Positions 1 through 6,466 of a DNA stretch of 7,381 nucleotides are shown in pieces. Under the pieces are notes generated by a model. It made no database searches. It saw only the letters and a list, made by a program, of their open reading frames with translations, and was not told where the DNA came from. Made by a program: the position numbers and the translations under genes. This DNA is from Muribaculaceae bacterium (lineage in GTDB: Bacteria; Bacteroidota; Bacteroidia; Bacteroidales; Muribaculaceae). Positions within the stretch are counted from its first letter, which is position 1; every line of letters starts with the position of its first letter. The DNA lies in the NCBI GenBank assembly GCA_024400895.1, contig JAKSMA010000119.1, positions 1 through 7,381 of the forward strand, in the 5' to 3' direction.

Positions 1-439
1 ATTCTGGCTTCAAGAGCAAGGTCTCTTTGTCATAAGGAAGAACACTCCATTCATGGACATTCTCTGATGAGGTAGCGCTCCAATATGTTTCCTTGCTGTA
101 GCCCCATTGCATGGCTTTTTTCCATACAATATTCACTGTGGGTTTCAGTGTGATTGAAGTATAGTGGGGTTCTGTCTCGCCCCAGCCAAAGAAATCACCG
201 GGTTCAGTAGGTTCTGTGGCTCCCACATTGCAGGTTGCCCACATTGTGCCAGAGGGGAGACCCAGGTCAACGTACTCATGCTTCTCCTGTACCCATGTAA
301 CCCTAGAGTCAGCAGCTACAGTAAATACTTGTGTTGTACCATCTATTGACTGTACATACATTTTTGTGGTAGTCGGGGTCTGTGCCCATGCTCCCATGGC
401 CACTGTCAGCAGTGACGCTATCAATAATTTTGTTCTCAT
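1..439 (-). CDS. Secreted FISUMP-domain protein, 5' part (runs off left edge)
   Basis: Reading leftward from the ATG at 439-437, the frame stays open for 146 codons to the window edge, so the C-terminus and stop are missing. The protein begins with a clear signal peptide (MRTKLLIASLLTVAMGAWA, then QTP), so it is probably exported. A short segment follows (MYVQSIDGTTQVFTV, residues about 27-41) of the 'MYV..DG....V' type often seen at the start of Bacteroidota surface proteins. The diagnostic part is EYVDLGLPSGTMWATCNVGA (residues about 56-75), followed by GDFFGWGE. This is the start of the Fibrobacter succinogenes major paralogous (FISUMP) domain, common in secreted Bacteroides and Prevotella proteins. 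The molecular function of this domain is unknown to me. The gene is divergent from rsfS and has its own candidate promoter at 470-477. The domain call is from pattern memory; the reading frame and signal peptide are directly visible. Confidence 0.8.
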   Translation of the reverse strand, partial: MRTKLLIASLLTVAMGAWAQTPTTTKMYVQSIDGTTQVFTVAADSRVTWVQEKHEYVDLGLPSGTMWATCNVGATEPTEPGDFFGWGETEPHYTSITLKPTVNIVWKKAMQWGYSKETYWSATSSENVHEWSVLPYDKETLLLKPE

Positions 440-469
440 TGTCAATGATTTTATGTTGTAATTTGTCCC

Positions 470-477
470 CAAAAGTA
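470..477 (-). promoter_or_regulatory. Candidate -7 box for the FISUMP gene
   Basis: On the minus strand this reads TACTTTTG, matching the Bacteroidota -7 consensus TAnnTTTG. It lies 31 bases upstream of the ATG at 439, giving a short leader of roughly 20-25 bases. No clear TTTG -33 element sits at the expected spacing; that place holds AACTGCAG and a long A run. An eight-base match in AT-rich DNA can occur by chance. Confidence 0.4.
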
Positions 478-631
478 CTCATTTTTTTTTTACTGCAGTT
501 GGTTTTATGAAAAAAAAAGTAAATGGCGGGAAAAAGTGGCTGAATGCACCAATTTTCAGTGCGTTTTTACCACTTTCGCTTGGGATAATCACTTTTTGGG
601 GTTAGAATTTTTCACTGCGAGCAATTTGGTG

Positions 632-639
632 TAACTTTG
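632..639 (+). promoter_or_regulatory. Candidate -7 box for the rsfS-ftsH unit
   Basis: TAACTTTG matches the Bacteroidota -7 consensus TAnnTTTG. A T run (608-612) lies 19 bases upstream, where a -33 TTTG would be expected, but lacks the G. Transcription from here would give a leader of about 95 bases before the rsfS ATG at 741. The same octamer occurs on the minus strand upstream of the 3D-domain gene (6216-6223), which mildly supports its being a real promoter element in this genome. Confidence 0.4.
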
Positions 640-740
640 TATCTTAATGTGGAAAATCTGCCATATTCGGGACGAACGCTTTTGGCACATTTTTTGCAGT
701 TACAATATTTTAAACAAAAGAAATTACAAAAAACAAATAA

Positions 741-1100
741 ATGACTGAAAACAAAGAATTAATTCAAGCCATTATCGAAGGTGCCCAAGAGAAGAAAGCG
801 CACCAAATCGTACATGTCGACATGAGTGAAATTGAGAGCGCTTCTACAGGCGATTTCGTGATATGCACAGGCAATAGCACTATGCAGGTAGATGCCGTTG
901 CCGACAGTATTCGTGAGTATGTGGAAGAAAAACTCGGCACTCGCCCATTCAACTACGACGGTTACCAGAATTCGCAATGGATTGTGCTCGACTATGGCAA
1001 CGTGTATGTGCATGTATTCCTTCCTGAATTCCGCGAGCGCTATCGCTTGGAGGAACTCTGGGCCGATGCTGTGGTCAATGAAATTGAGGATATTTACTAA
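741..1100 (+). CDS. rsfS: Ribosomal silencing factor RsfS (Iojap/DUF143 family)
   Basis: This 119-residue protein has the full length and signature of RsfS. It contains VDMSEIESASTGDFVICTG (residues 26-44), W80 followed by the LDYG turn (83-86), HVF (91-93) and the C-terminal RERYRLEELW block (98-107). Family members bind ribosomal protein uL14 on the 50S subunit and block joining with 30S, damping translation in starvation or stationary phase. The ATG at 741 is preceded by an A-rich stretch without a Shine-Dalgarno motif, normal for Bacteroidota. The stop lies 37 bases before ftsH on the same strand with no terminator between, so the two are probably co-transcribed. I recall the rsfS-ftsH pair as the usual order in Bacteroidales. 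Nothing in this protein looks aberrant. Confidence 0.93.
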   Translation: MTENKELIQAIIEGAQEKKAHQIVHVDMSEIESASTGDFVICTGNSTMQVDAVADSIREYVEEKLGTRPFNYDGYQNSQWIVLDYGNVYVHVFLPEFRERYRLEELWADAVVNEIEDIY

Positions 1101-1137
1101 CAGTAAGAAACATAATAAATCTGATATCTTTAAGTAA

Positions 1138-4100
1138 ATGAAATTATTCGGAAACAAAGATAACAAGTCGGGTGGGGGATTGAAATTCAACATCTATTGG
1201 CTGTATGCACTTATTTTTATGGTGCTCATCGGCATCTACTACACCGGTGAAGGCTCTTCGAAGAAGGAGATGCCTTGGACTGACTTTGAGGGATGGGTGC
1301 AGAAAAAGGCTGTTAGCCACATCGTGGTGCATGCCAACCAAGGCGAAGCAGAGGCGGAGATTACCGATGCCTATGCTAAGCAGGTGATGGGTAAAGACTT
1401 CCAACCAACCCCAGGCAACAAAGCTGTGATTTCTACCACCATTCCAAGTGCCGACAAGTTTGAAGACCGTGTTGATGCTTGGCGTAAGGCTGGCGTGTTC
1501 AACGGCAAGGTGGAATACGATCGTCACAGCTCGTTCTCCAGCATCTTCTGGTCGTTCGGTCCACTGCTGCTTATTGTGCTGTTTTGGATATTCATCATGC
1601 GCCGTATGGGCGGCGGTGGTGGCGGCGGTGTGTTCAGTGTGGGCAAATCGCGCGCGAAACTCCACAATAAGGACAAGGATAAAGATGTGACATTTGCCGA
1701 TGTGGCAGGGATGGAACGCGAAAAGAAGGAGGTGAGCGAAGTGGTGGAATTCCTCAAGAATCCAAAGCGCTACACCGAACTCGGCGGTACCATTCCGAAA
1801 GGTGTGCTCCTTGTGGGCCCTCCAGGAACGGGTAAGACCCTTCTTGCCAAGGCTGTGGCTGGCGAAGCCAATGTGCCTTTCTTCTCTATGTCGGGTAGCG
1901 ACTTTGTAGAGATGTTTGTGGGTGTGGGTGCATCACGCGTTCGCGACCTTTTCCAACAGGCAAAAGACAAGTCGCCATGTATCATCTTCATTGATGAAAT
2001 CGACGCTATCGGCCGAGCTCGTAGCGTGAAGAACGAATTCTCTCGCAACGATGAACGTGAAAACACGCTCAATCAGTTGCTCACCGAGATGGACGGCTTT
2101 GGCAACAATAGCGGCATCATCGTGTTGGCTGCCACCAACCGTGCCGATGTACTTGACAAGGCGCTTTTGCGTGCAGGTCGCTTCGACCGCCAAATCTATA
2201 TGGGCAATCCTTCGCTCGACGACCGCGTGGGCATCTTCAAGGTGCATTTGAAGAAGGTGAAGTGCGACGGCAGTGTTGACCTTGACAAATTGGCACGTAT
2301 GACAGCTGGTCTTTCGGGTGCGGATATTGCCAACATTTGCAATGAGGCGTCGCTATTGGCTGCCCGTCAAGGTAAGAAGGCTGTGCAACAGCCCGATTTC
2401 GTGGCAGCAATCGACCGCGTGACTCGCCAGCTCGACAAGCCTACACGCATGACCGACACGGTGACATTTGAAGATATTGCTGGCATGAAGCGCCCTAAGC
2501 GTGAAGTGCGTGAAATTATCAACTTCCTCCATAATCCTGAGCAATTCACCCGTTTAGGCGGTGTGATTCCTCGTGGTGTGCTCCTTGTGGGCCCTCCAGG
2601 TTCGGGTAAGACAATGCTCGCCAAGGCTGTGGCTGGCGAAGCCAATGTGCCATTCTTCTCCACCAGTGCCGCTGAATTCCAAGGCGAATTCATGGGCTCG
2701 GGTGTGAGTCGTGTTCGCGAACTTTTCCGCAATGCGAAGGAAAAGTCGCCTTGCATTATCTTTATCGACGAAATCGACGCTATCGGCAGCCGCTCCAACC
2801 GCAATGGTGAGCGTGAAATCACACTCAACCAGTTGTTGGCTGAAATGGATGGCTATGGAACAAATAATGGCGTGATTGTGATGGGCGCCACCAACCGTGT
2901 CGAACTCATCGACTCGGCACTGATTCGCCCAGGTCGTTTCGACCGTCAAATCTATGTTGGTTTCCCTGAAAAGGACGACCGCATTGAGTTGTACAACCTC
3001 TATCTCAACCGCATTTCTATCGATATGGAAAAGGTGGATGTGGAGGAATTGGCGCGTAGGTCGTCGGGCTTCAGTGCCGCTGAAATCGCCAATGTGTGCA
3101 ACGACGCTGCACTTCAGGCAGCTTCGCAATATAGCGATATCGTGACCCAAGAGCACTTGATGAATTCGATTGAAAAAGTGCGTAAGGGACTTGATTTCGA
3201 AACCAAGTTGGCCAACACTGTCACTTTCGACGATGTGGCTGGCGTGAAGAAATCGAAGGGCAAGATGCTTGAAATCGTTGATTTCTTGAAGCGCCCCGAT
3301 TACTATACCCGCCTCGGTGCTAAAATCCCTCGTGGCGTATTGCTCTCGGGTCCTACCGGCACTGGTAAGACGCTACTCGCAAAAGCCGTGGCAAATGGTG
3401 CAGATGTGCCTTTCGTATCGGTTACTGGCCCAGATTTGGCCAATCCGTATGCCGACCCAATCACTCGCTTGCACGCTATCTTTAAAGAAGCTCGCGAAAA
3501 ATCGCCATGCGTGGTGTTTATCGACGAGATTGAAGCCATTGGCGCTAAGCGTAGCGAAGTGATGTCCGACCAAAGTCGCACTCCAGCTTTGTCGCAATTG
3601 CTCGTGGAGATGGACGGCATGGGTAACAACAGCGGTGTGATTGTGCTCGCTGCTTGCAATAACCAAGATTCGCTCGACAAGTCGCTCTTGCGTCCAGGCC
3701 GCCTCGACCGCCATATCTATGTGGCTCAGCCAAATTCAGAAGAAAGAGCCGAAATTTTCCGTCTCTATCTGAAAGATGTGAAGGTGGGCGAAGACATTGA
3801 TGTGACCGACTTGGCACAAATCACTTCGGGCTTCAGTGGTGCCGACATTGCCAAGGTGTGCAACGACGCCACCCTCAATGCCACCACCAAGGATGAGGAA
3901 ACCGTGACCCGCCAATATTTCGTGATGGCTATCGACAACATCCGAAAAGGATTGGAAGACAAGCAGAGCGAAGTGGGCTCTATCAAGTTCGACGATGTGG
4001 CTGGCATGGAAGAAGCCAAGCAAGAAGTGACTGAAATTGTCGACTTCCTCAAGAATCCTGAGAAATATAGCCGCCTTGGCGGTAGAGTGCCTAAGGGCGC

Positions 4101-5577
4101 TTTGCTCGTTGGCCCTCCAGGCACTGGTAAGACCATGCTTGCAAGAGCAGTGGCTGGCGAAGCCAATGTGCCATTCTTCTCGCGCTCAGGTTCTCAATTT
4201 GTTGAGAAATTTGTGGGTGTGGGTGCATCTCGCGTGCGTGAACTCTTTGCAGAAGCCAAGGAAAAGGCACCATGTGTGGTGTTTATCGACGAAATTGATG
4301 CCGTGGGCACAAAGCGTAGCAATGAAGGTTTCAATAGCGAGCACGACCAGACGCTCAACCAGTTGCTCACTGAAATGGATGGTATCGATGGCGCAAGCGG
4401 TGTAATCGTATTGGCAGCCACCAACCGCGAAGATATCCTCGACGATGCGTTGCTTCGTCCGGGTCGCTTCGACCGAAAGGTGCATGTCACTCTTCCTGCA
4501 CTCTCCGACCGTGAAGCCATCTTTAAGGTGCACTTGAAGAAGGTGAGGGTGGATGAATCTGTTGATTTAAATCAACTTGCACGTCAGACTACAGGCATGA
4601 GCGGTGCTGAAATTGCCAATGTTTGTAATGAGGCAGCCATCATTGCCGCGCGACAAAATCACGATGCTGTGACTATGGCCGATTTCAATGAGGCTATCGA
4701 CAAGGTGACCATGGGATTGGAGAACAAGTCGATGCTGATGACGCGTCAGGATGTGTACGAAACAGCCGTTCACGAAGCTGGTCACACCACTGCCATCTGG
4801 TTGCTTGAGCATGCCGAGCCATTGGTGAAGATTTCTGTTGTGCCTCGCGGTCATGCATTGGGTGTGAATATCCTGCTCCCAGAAGAAAGGGTAGGGTACA
4901 CCAAGCAGGCGTTCCTCGACAAGATTTGTACCTTTATGGGCGGCCGTGCTGCAGAGGAATTGTTCTTGGGAACTATCGGCACTGGTGCCCTCAATGATAT
5001 GCAGCAAGCCACACGCATTGCTCGCAACATGGTGATGTATTATGGTATGAGCGAGAAGATGCCTAACATCTCATATTATGATCCTCAAGGCCAACTCGGT
5101 CAGCGCCCATATAGCGACGAGCGTGCCCGACTGATAGATGAGGAAACTTCGCGCATCGTCAATGAACAATACGAGCGTGCTAAGCAGCTTATCTCTTCGC
5201 ACACCGATGAGCACCACAAGGTGGTAGATGCTTTGATGGAGAAGGAAGTAATCTTCGCCGACGATGTAGAAGCTATCTTTGGCAAGCGCCCTTGGAAGAG
5301 CCGCACCGAGCAATTGCAAGAAGTGGCAGAAGAGCGCAAGCGCAAAGCTGAGGCAGAGAAGGCTGCGAAGGAAGCAGAAGAGGCTGCAAGAAAAGCAGAA
5401 GAAGACGCAAAGGCTGCAGCAGAGGCAGAGAAGGCTTCAGCGGAAGCCGAGAAGGCTGTGAAGGAAGCAGAAGAGGCTGCAGCGGAAGCCGAGAAGGAAG
5501 CTCAGCAATCTTCAGAGCAAAATGATGCTCCAGCCGATGCTCAAGCACCTCCACCATTCTCTTCCGAAGATGATTGA
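1138..5577 (+). CDS. ftsH: Giant FtsH-type membrane protease with four tandem AAA+ modules
   Basis: FtsH extracts and degrades membrane and soluble proteins using an ATP-driven hexamer with a zinc protease. This protein is 1479 residues (roughly 160 kDa), over twice the usual length. Visible order: TM1 (about 19-36), extracytoplasmic domain (37-135), TM2 (about 136-154), a Gly7 linker (158-164), AAA1 (184-441), AAA2 (442-694), AAA3 (695-948), AAA4 (949-1198), M41 protease (about 1199-1385) and an Ala/Glu/Lys-rich tail. Walker A lysines are K233, K491, K744 and K998. Walker B DE pairs are 286-287, 544-545, 796-797 and 1051-1052. Arginine-finger pairs are R348/R351, R600/R603, R855/R858 and R1110/R1113. 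The protease has HEAGH (1212-1216, catalytic E1213), with D1287 in NDMQQAT as probable third zinc ligand. It is in frame throughout, so it appears functional. The ATG at 1138 gives a normal FtsH N-terminus. Family and domains are near certain; assembly state and the job of the extra modules are unknown. Confidence 0.96.
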   Translation: MKLFGNKDNKSGGGLKFNIYWLYALIFMVLIGIYYTGEGSSKKEMPWTDFEGWVQKKAVSHIVVHANQGEAEAEITDAYAKQVMGKDFQPTPGNKAVISTTIPSADKFEDRVDAWRKAGVFNGKVEYDRHSSFSSIFWSFGPLLLIVLFWIFIMRRMGGGGGGGVFSVGKSRAKLHNKDKDKDVTFADVAGMEREKKEVSEVVEFLKNPKRYTELGGTIPKGVLLVGPPGTGKTLLAKAVAGEANVPFFSMSGSDFVEMFVGVGASRVRDLFQQAKDKSPCIIFIDEIDAIGRARSVKNEFSRNDERENTLNQLLTEMDGFGNNSGIIVLAATNRADVLDKALLRAGRFDRQIYMGNPSLDDRVGIFKVHLKKVKCDGSVDLDKLARMTAGLSGADIANICNEASLLAARQGKKAVQQPDFVAAIDRVTRQLDKPTRMTDTVTFEDIAGMKRPKREVREIINFLHNPEQFTRLGGVIPRGVLLVGPPGSGKTMLAKAVAGEANVPFFSTSAAEFQGEFMGSGVSRVRELFRNAKEKSPCIIFIDEIDAIGSRSNRNGEREITLNQLLAEMDGYGTNNGVIVMGATNRVELIDSALIRPGRFDRQIYVGFPEKDDRIELYNLYLNRISIDMEKVDVEELARRSSGFSAAEIANVCNDAALQAASQYSDIVTQEHLMNSIEKVRKGLDFETKLANTVTFDDVAGVKKSKGKMLEIVDFLKRPDYYTRLGAKIPRGVLLSGPTGTGKTLLAKAVANGADVPFVSVTGPDLANPYADPITRLHAIFKEAREKSPCVVFIDEIEAIGAKRSEVMSDQSRTPALSQLLVEMDGMGNNSGVIVLAACNNQDSLDKSLLRPGRLDRHIYVAQPNSEERAEIFRLYLKDVKVGEDIDVTDLAQITSGFSGADIAKVCNDATLNATTKDEETVTRQYFVMAIDNIRKGLEDKQSEVGSIKFDDVAGMEEAKQEVTEIVDFLKNPEKYSRLGGRVPKGALLVGPPGTGKTMLARAVAGEANVPFFSRSGSQFVEKFVGVGASRVRELFAEAKEKAPCVVFIDEIDAVGTKRSNEGFNSEHDQTLNQLLTEMDGIDGASGVIVLAATNREDILDDALLRPGRFDRKVHVTLPALSDREAIFKVHLKKVRVDESVDLNQLARQTTGMSGAEIANVCNEAAIIAARQNHDAVTMADFNEAIDKVTMGLENKSMLMTRQDVYETAVHEAGHTTAIWLLEHAEPLVKISVVPRGHALGVNILLPEERVGYTKQAFLDKICTFMGGRAAEELFLGTIGTGALNDMQQATRIARNMVMYYGMSEKMPNISYYDPQGQLGQRPYSDERARLIDEETSRIVNEQYERAKQLISSHTDEHHKVVDALMEKEVIFADDVEAIFGKRPWKSRTEQLQEVAEERKRKAEAEKAAKEAEEAARKAEEDAKAAAEAEKASAEAEKAVKEAEEAAAEAEKEAQQSSEQNDAPADAQAPPPFSSEDD
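1687..4731 (+). repeat. Fourfold tandem AAA+ coding repeat inside ftsH (period about 760 bp)
   Basis: Four successive units start at homologous 'VTF-DVAG' positions: 1687-2460, 2461-3219, 3220-3981 and 3982-4731. The Walker A lysines are spaced 258, 253 and 254 residues apart. Each unit runs from the AAA entry strand to the lid helix ending in a 'GLE-K'-like motif, which in an ordinary FtsH leads straight into the protease. Here the first three lead into another AAA module through only about a dozen residues. The copies are clearly homologous but well diverged in protein sequence. They share short exact DNA blocks: 1846-1877 equals 2620-2651, and 2629-2660 equals 4150-4181, each 32 bases. Divergence elsewhere argues against a simple assembly duplication. 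Confidence 0.95.
5320..5574 (+). repeat. Low-complexity Ala/Glu/Lys tail-coding repeat of ftsH
   Basis: Residues about 1395-1456 of the FtsH protein consist of irregular repeats of the types [13 protein letters not shown] and ARKAEEDA, predicted to form a long charged helix. A Gln/Ser/Pro/Asp-rich end follows (1457-1479, finishing PPPFSSEDD). At DNA level there is an exact 22-base direct repeat (5367-5388 and 5460-5481) and an exact 17-base repeat (5439-5455 and 5481-5497), so the tract can change length by slippage or recombination. It follows the conserved FGKRPW end of the protease domain (1381-1386), so it is an add-on. Its role is unknown; a coiled-coil or flexible stalk is possible. Confidence 0.85.
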
Positions 5578-5607
5578 CAGTCGCCAGTGGCGAAATTGTA
5601 AATAACA

Positions 5608-5646
5608 AATGAGGGCACGTCAGAAATTCACCGACGTGCCCTCATT
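5608..5646. terminator. Bidirectional terminator between ftsH and the 3D-domain gene
   Basis: Bases 5608-5621 pair perfectly with 5633-5646 (14 bp, GC-rich centre GAGGGCACGTC), leaving an 11-base loop. It starts 31 bases after the ftsH stop and ends 35 bases beyond the stop of the convergent gene. On the plus strand it is followed by GTATTCGGGAG and only then by T-rich sequence (TTTGTTTTT). On the minus strand it is followed by TGTTATTTAC. Neither side has a perfect U tract, but the position between convergent genes makes a shared terminator the best reading. Confidence 0.75.
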
Positions 5647-5680
5647 GTATTCGGGAGTTTGTTTTTACACTTGTTTGCGA

Positions 5681-6097
5681 TTAGTATTCGCCACCCATTC
5701 TTGGGATGTTTTCTCCTGGAAGCTTTTTGCGGATGGTGCAAGGACTATTGCGGAATGTTTTGGCTTTTTCGCGGTGTACGAGAAAATCGATTTTTCTGCT
5801 GTGAGCCATCTTGTCCTTCACAATCCAAAGGCCATTGACCCAAGGAGTCTTGTGTCCGGTTACTACGATGGTGTCGTTGAATCTGAAGCCTTCGTGGTAG
5901 AGGTCAAGTGAAAGAGCCACCCAGCGGTCTTCGCCTGAAAGCACTTTTGAAGCATTAATGCGATCGCCACTTGCTGTACCTTTGCCGTATTTACCACCTG
6001 CGTAATACATTGTTGATTTCACAGAAAATTCCTTTTGTGCAAATGCAATGGAGGAAAAACATAAAATAATTAGAACGATTGAAAATATTCGTTTCAT
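5681..6097 (-). CDS. Small exported protein with probable 3D (three-aspartate) double-psi beta-barrel domain
   Basis: The 138-residue protein starts with a signal peptide (MKRIFSIVLIILCFSSIAFA, mature part from about Q21), so it is likely exported. The rest resembles the 3D domain family: STMYYAG (28-34), a TASG turn (41-44), VALSLDL (60-66), a short strand with FNDTIVVTG (73-81), NGLWIVKDKM (88-97) and KIDFLV (102-107). D65, D95 and D104 are candidates for the three family aspartates. The family fold is the double-psi beta barrel also found in MltA and RlpA-type murein enzymes, so a peptidoglycan-related role is possible but unproven. No attached catalytic or binding domain is present. It is convergent with ftsH, sharing the hairpin at 5608-5646, and has an A-rich leader. 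The gene is solid; the domain call is from memory of motif layout. Confidence 0.75.
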   Translation of the reverse strand: MKRIFSIVLIILCFSSIAFAQKEFSVKSTMYYAGGKYGKGTASGDRINASKVLSGEDRWVALSLDLYHEGFRFNDTIVVTGHKTPWVNGLWIVKDKMAHSRKIDFLVHREKAKTFRNSPCTIRKKLPGENIPRMGGEY

Positions 6098-6396
6098 TTA
6101 ATTCTTTTTTAGGGTGAAAATCACCTGGTTCTACATGATTAATTTGCTCAAAAATTTAGGGCAAATTTGTTTTAAAATTGGCGTAAAAAATAGAAATACG
6201 CTCATACTACTTTTGCAAAGTTATGGTATTTGGTTGAAAGTCAGCGTGTTTAATAAATTTTTAACTTTGCTGTTAAATTGTGTTTCAACACAAGGCTTGC
6301 ACAAAATTTAAGTTTTTGTGTCGTTTTTAAGGCGCTGATTCTTGCATTTTAGTTTTTCGGCGTGGAATTGATTTGAAGGAAGTGAGTGGTAAATAA
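6098..6396. other. AT-rich intergenic region upstream of the 3D-domain gene
   Basis: About 300 bases lie between the terminator of the dehydrogenase gene and the start of the 3D-domain gene, both on the minus strand. The sequence is very AT-rich. A plus-strand open frame at 6114-6311 has no recognisable protein features and is probably fortuitous. TAACTTTG occurs on both strands here (plus 6262-6269, minus 6223-6216). I see no tRNA, riboswitch or repeat structure. Confidence 0.6.
6216..6223 (-). promoter_or_regulatory. Candidate -7 box for the 3D-domain gene
   Basis: The minus strand reads TAACTTTG, matching the Bacteroidota TAnnTTTG -7 consensus and identical to the candidate box before rsfS. 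It would give a leader of roughly 110 bases before the ATG at 6097. No clear -33 TTTG is present at the expected distance, so the call rests on the -7 match and position only. Confidence 0.35.
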
Positions 6397-6435
6397 AGCG
6401 GCCAAGATGTTAATTATTTTAACATCTTGGCCGCT
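6397..6435 (-). terminator. Intrinsic terminator of the UDP-glucose dehydrogenase gene
   Basis: Bases 6397-6413 pair perfectly with 6419-6435 (17 bp; GC-rich base GCGGCCAAG, AT-rich tip, five-base loop). On the minus strand the hairpin begins 31 bases after the stop codon at 6467 and is followed by TTTATTTACC, a U-rich run. Orientation therefore fits termination of the leftward gene. The plus-strand side (AAATGATATTG) lacks a U tract. Confidence 0.85.
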
Positions 6436-6466
6436 AAATGATATTGTTTATTATATGCTTAGCTAC

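Larger units (their letters stand above)
440..740. other. Divergent intergenic region between the FISUMP gene and rsfS
   Basis: These 301 bases hold no convincing gene. They are AT-rich, with a T10 run (482-491) and an A9 run (510-518) about 18 bases apart, and several short 'CACTTTT/AAAAGTG' motifs. One imperfect inverted repeat is visible: AAAGTGG (533-539) against CCACTTT (570-576), with a nested CTGAA/TTCAG pair inside. The region must contain the promoters of the two divergent genes; candidate -7 boxes are listed separately. The A/T runs may bend the DNA or act as upstream promoter elements, which is inference. Confidence 0.6.

Noticed and set aside
164..461. Plus-strand open frames of 61 and 81 codons at the left edge
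   Set aside because: They lie antisense to the FISUMP gene, which has a signal peptide and a recognisable domain; the plus frames show no family features.
2554..3156. Long minus-strand open frames (up to 200 codons) within ftsH
   Set aside because: They are antisense shadows caused by the codon bias of ftsH, recurring at corresponding places in each AAA module; none shows independent protein motifs.
1687..4731. The fourfold AAA array as an assembly duplication
   Set aside because: The four copies differ throughout in protein and DNA sequence, with distinct Walker A, pore-loop and lid residues. The longest exact identities I noticed are about 32 bases, and the frame is intact across all junctions. 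Collapse or duplication errors give near-identical copies.
5581..5593. Small perfect palindrome TCGCCAGTGGCGA just after the ftsH stop
   Set aside because: The loop would be one to three bases and there is no U tract after it; the larger hairpin at 5608-5646 is the better terminator.
5609..5911. Plus-strand 100-codon open frame after ftsH
   Set aside because: It starts inside the terminator hairpin and is antisense to the exported 3D-domain gene, which has a signal peptide and family motifs.
6262..6269. Plus-strand TAACTTTG as a promoter
   Set aside because: No plus-strand gene follows; downstream lie the terminator and the 3' end of a minus-strand gene. Probably chance, or a start for an unseen short RNA that I cannot support.
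6114..6311. Plus-strand 65-codon open frame in the intergenic region
   Set aside because: The composition follows the local AT-rich DNA, no domain or credible membrane-protein pattern is visible, and a promoter for the minus-strand gene is expected here.
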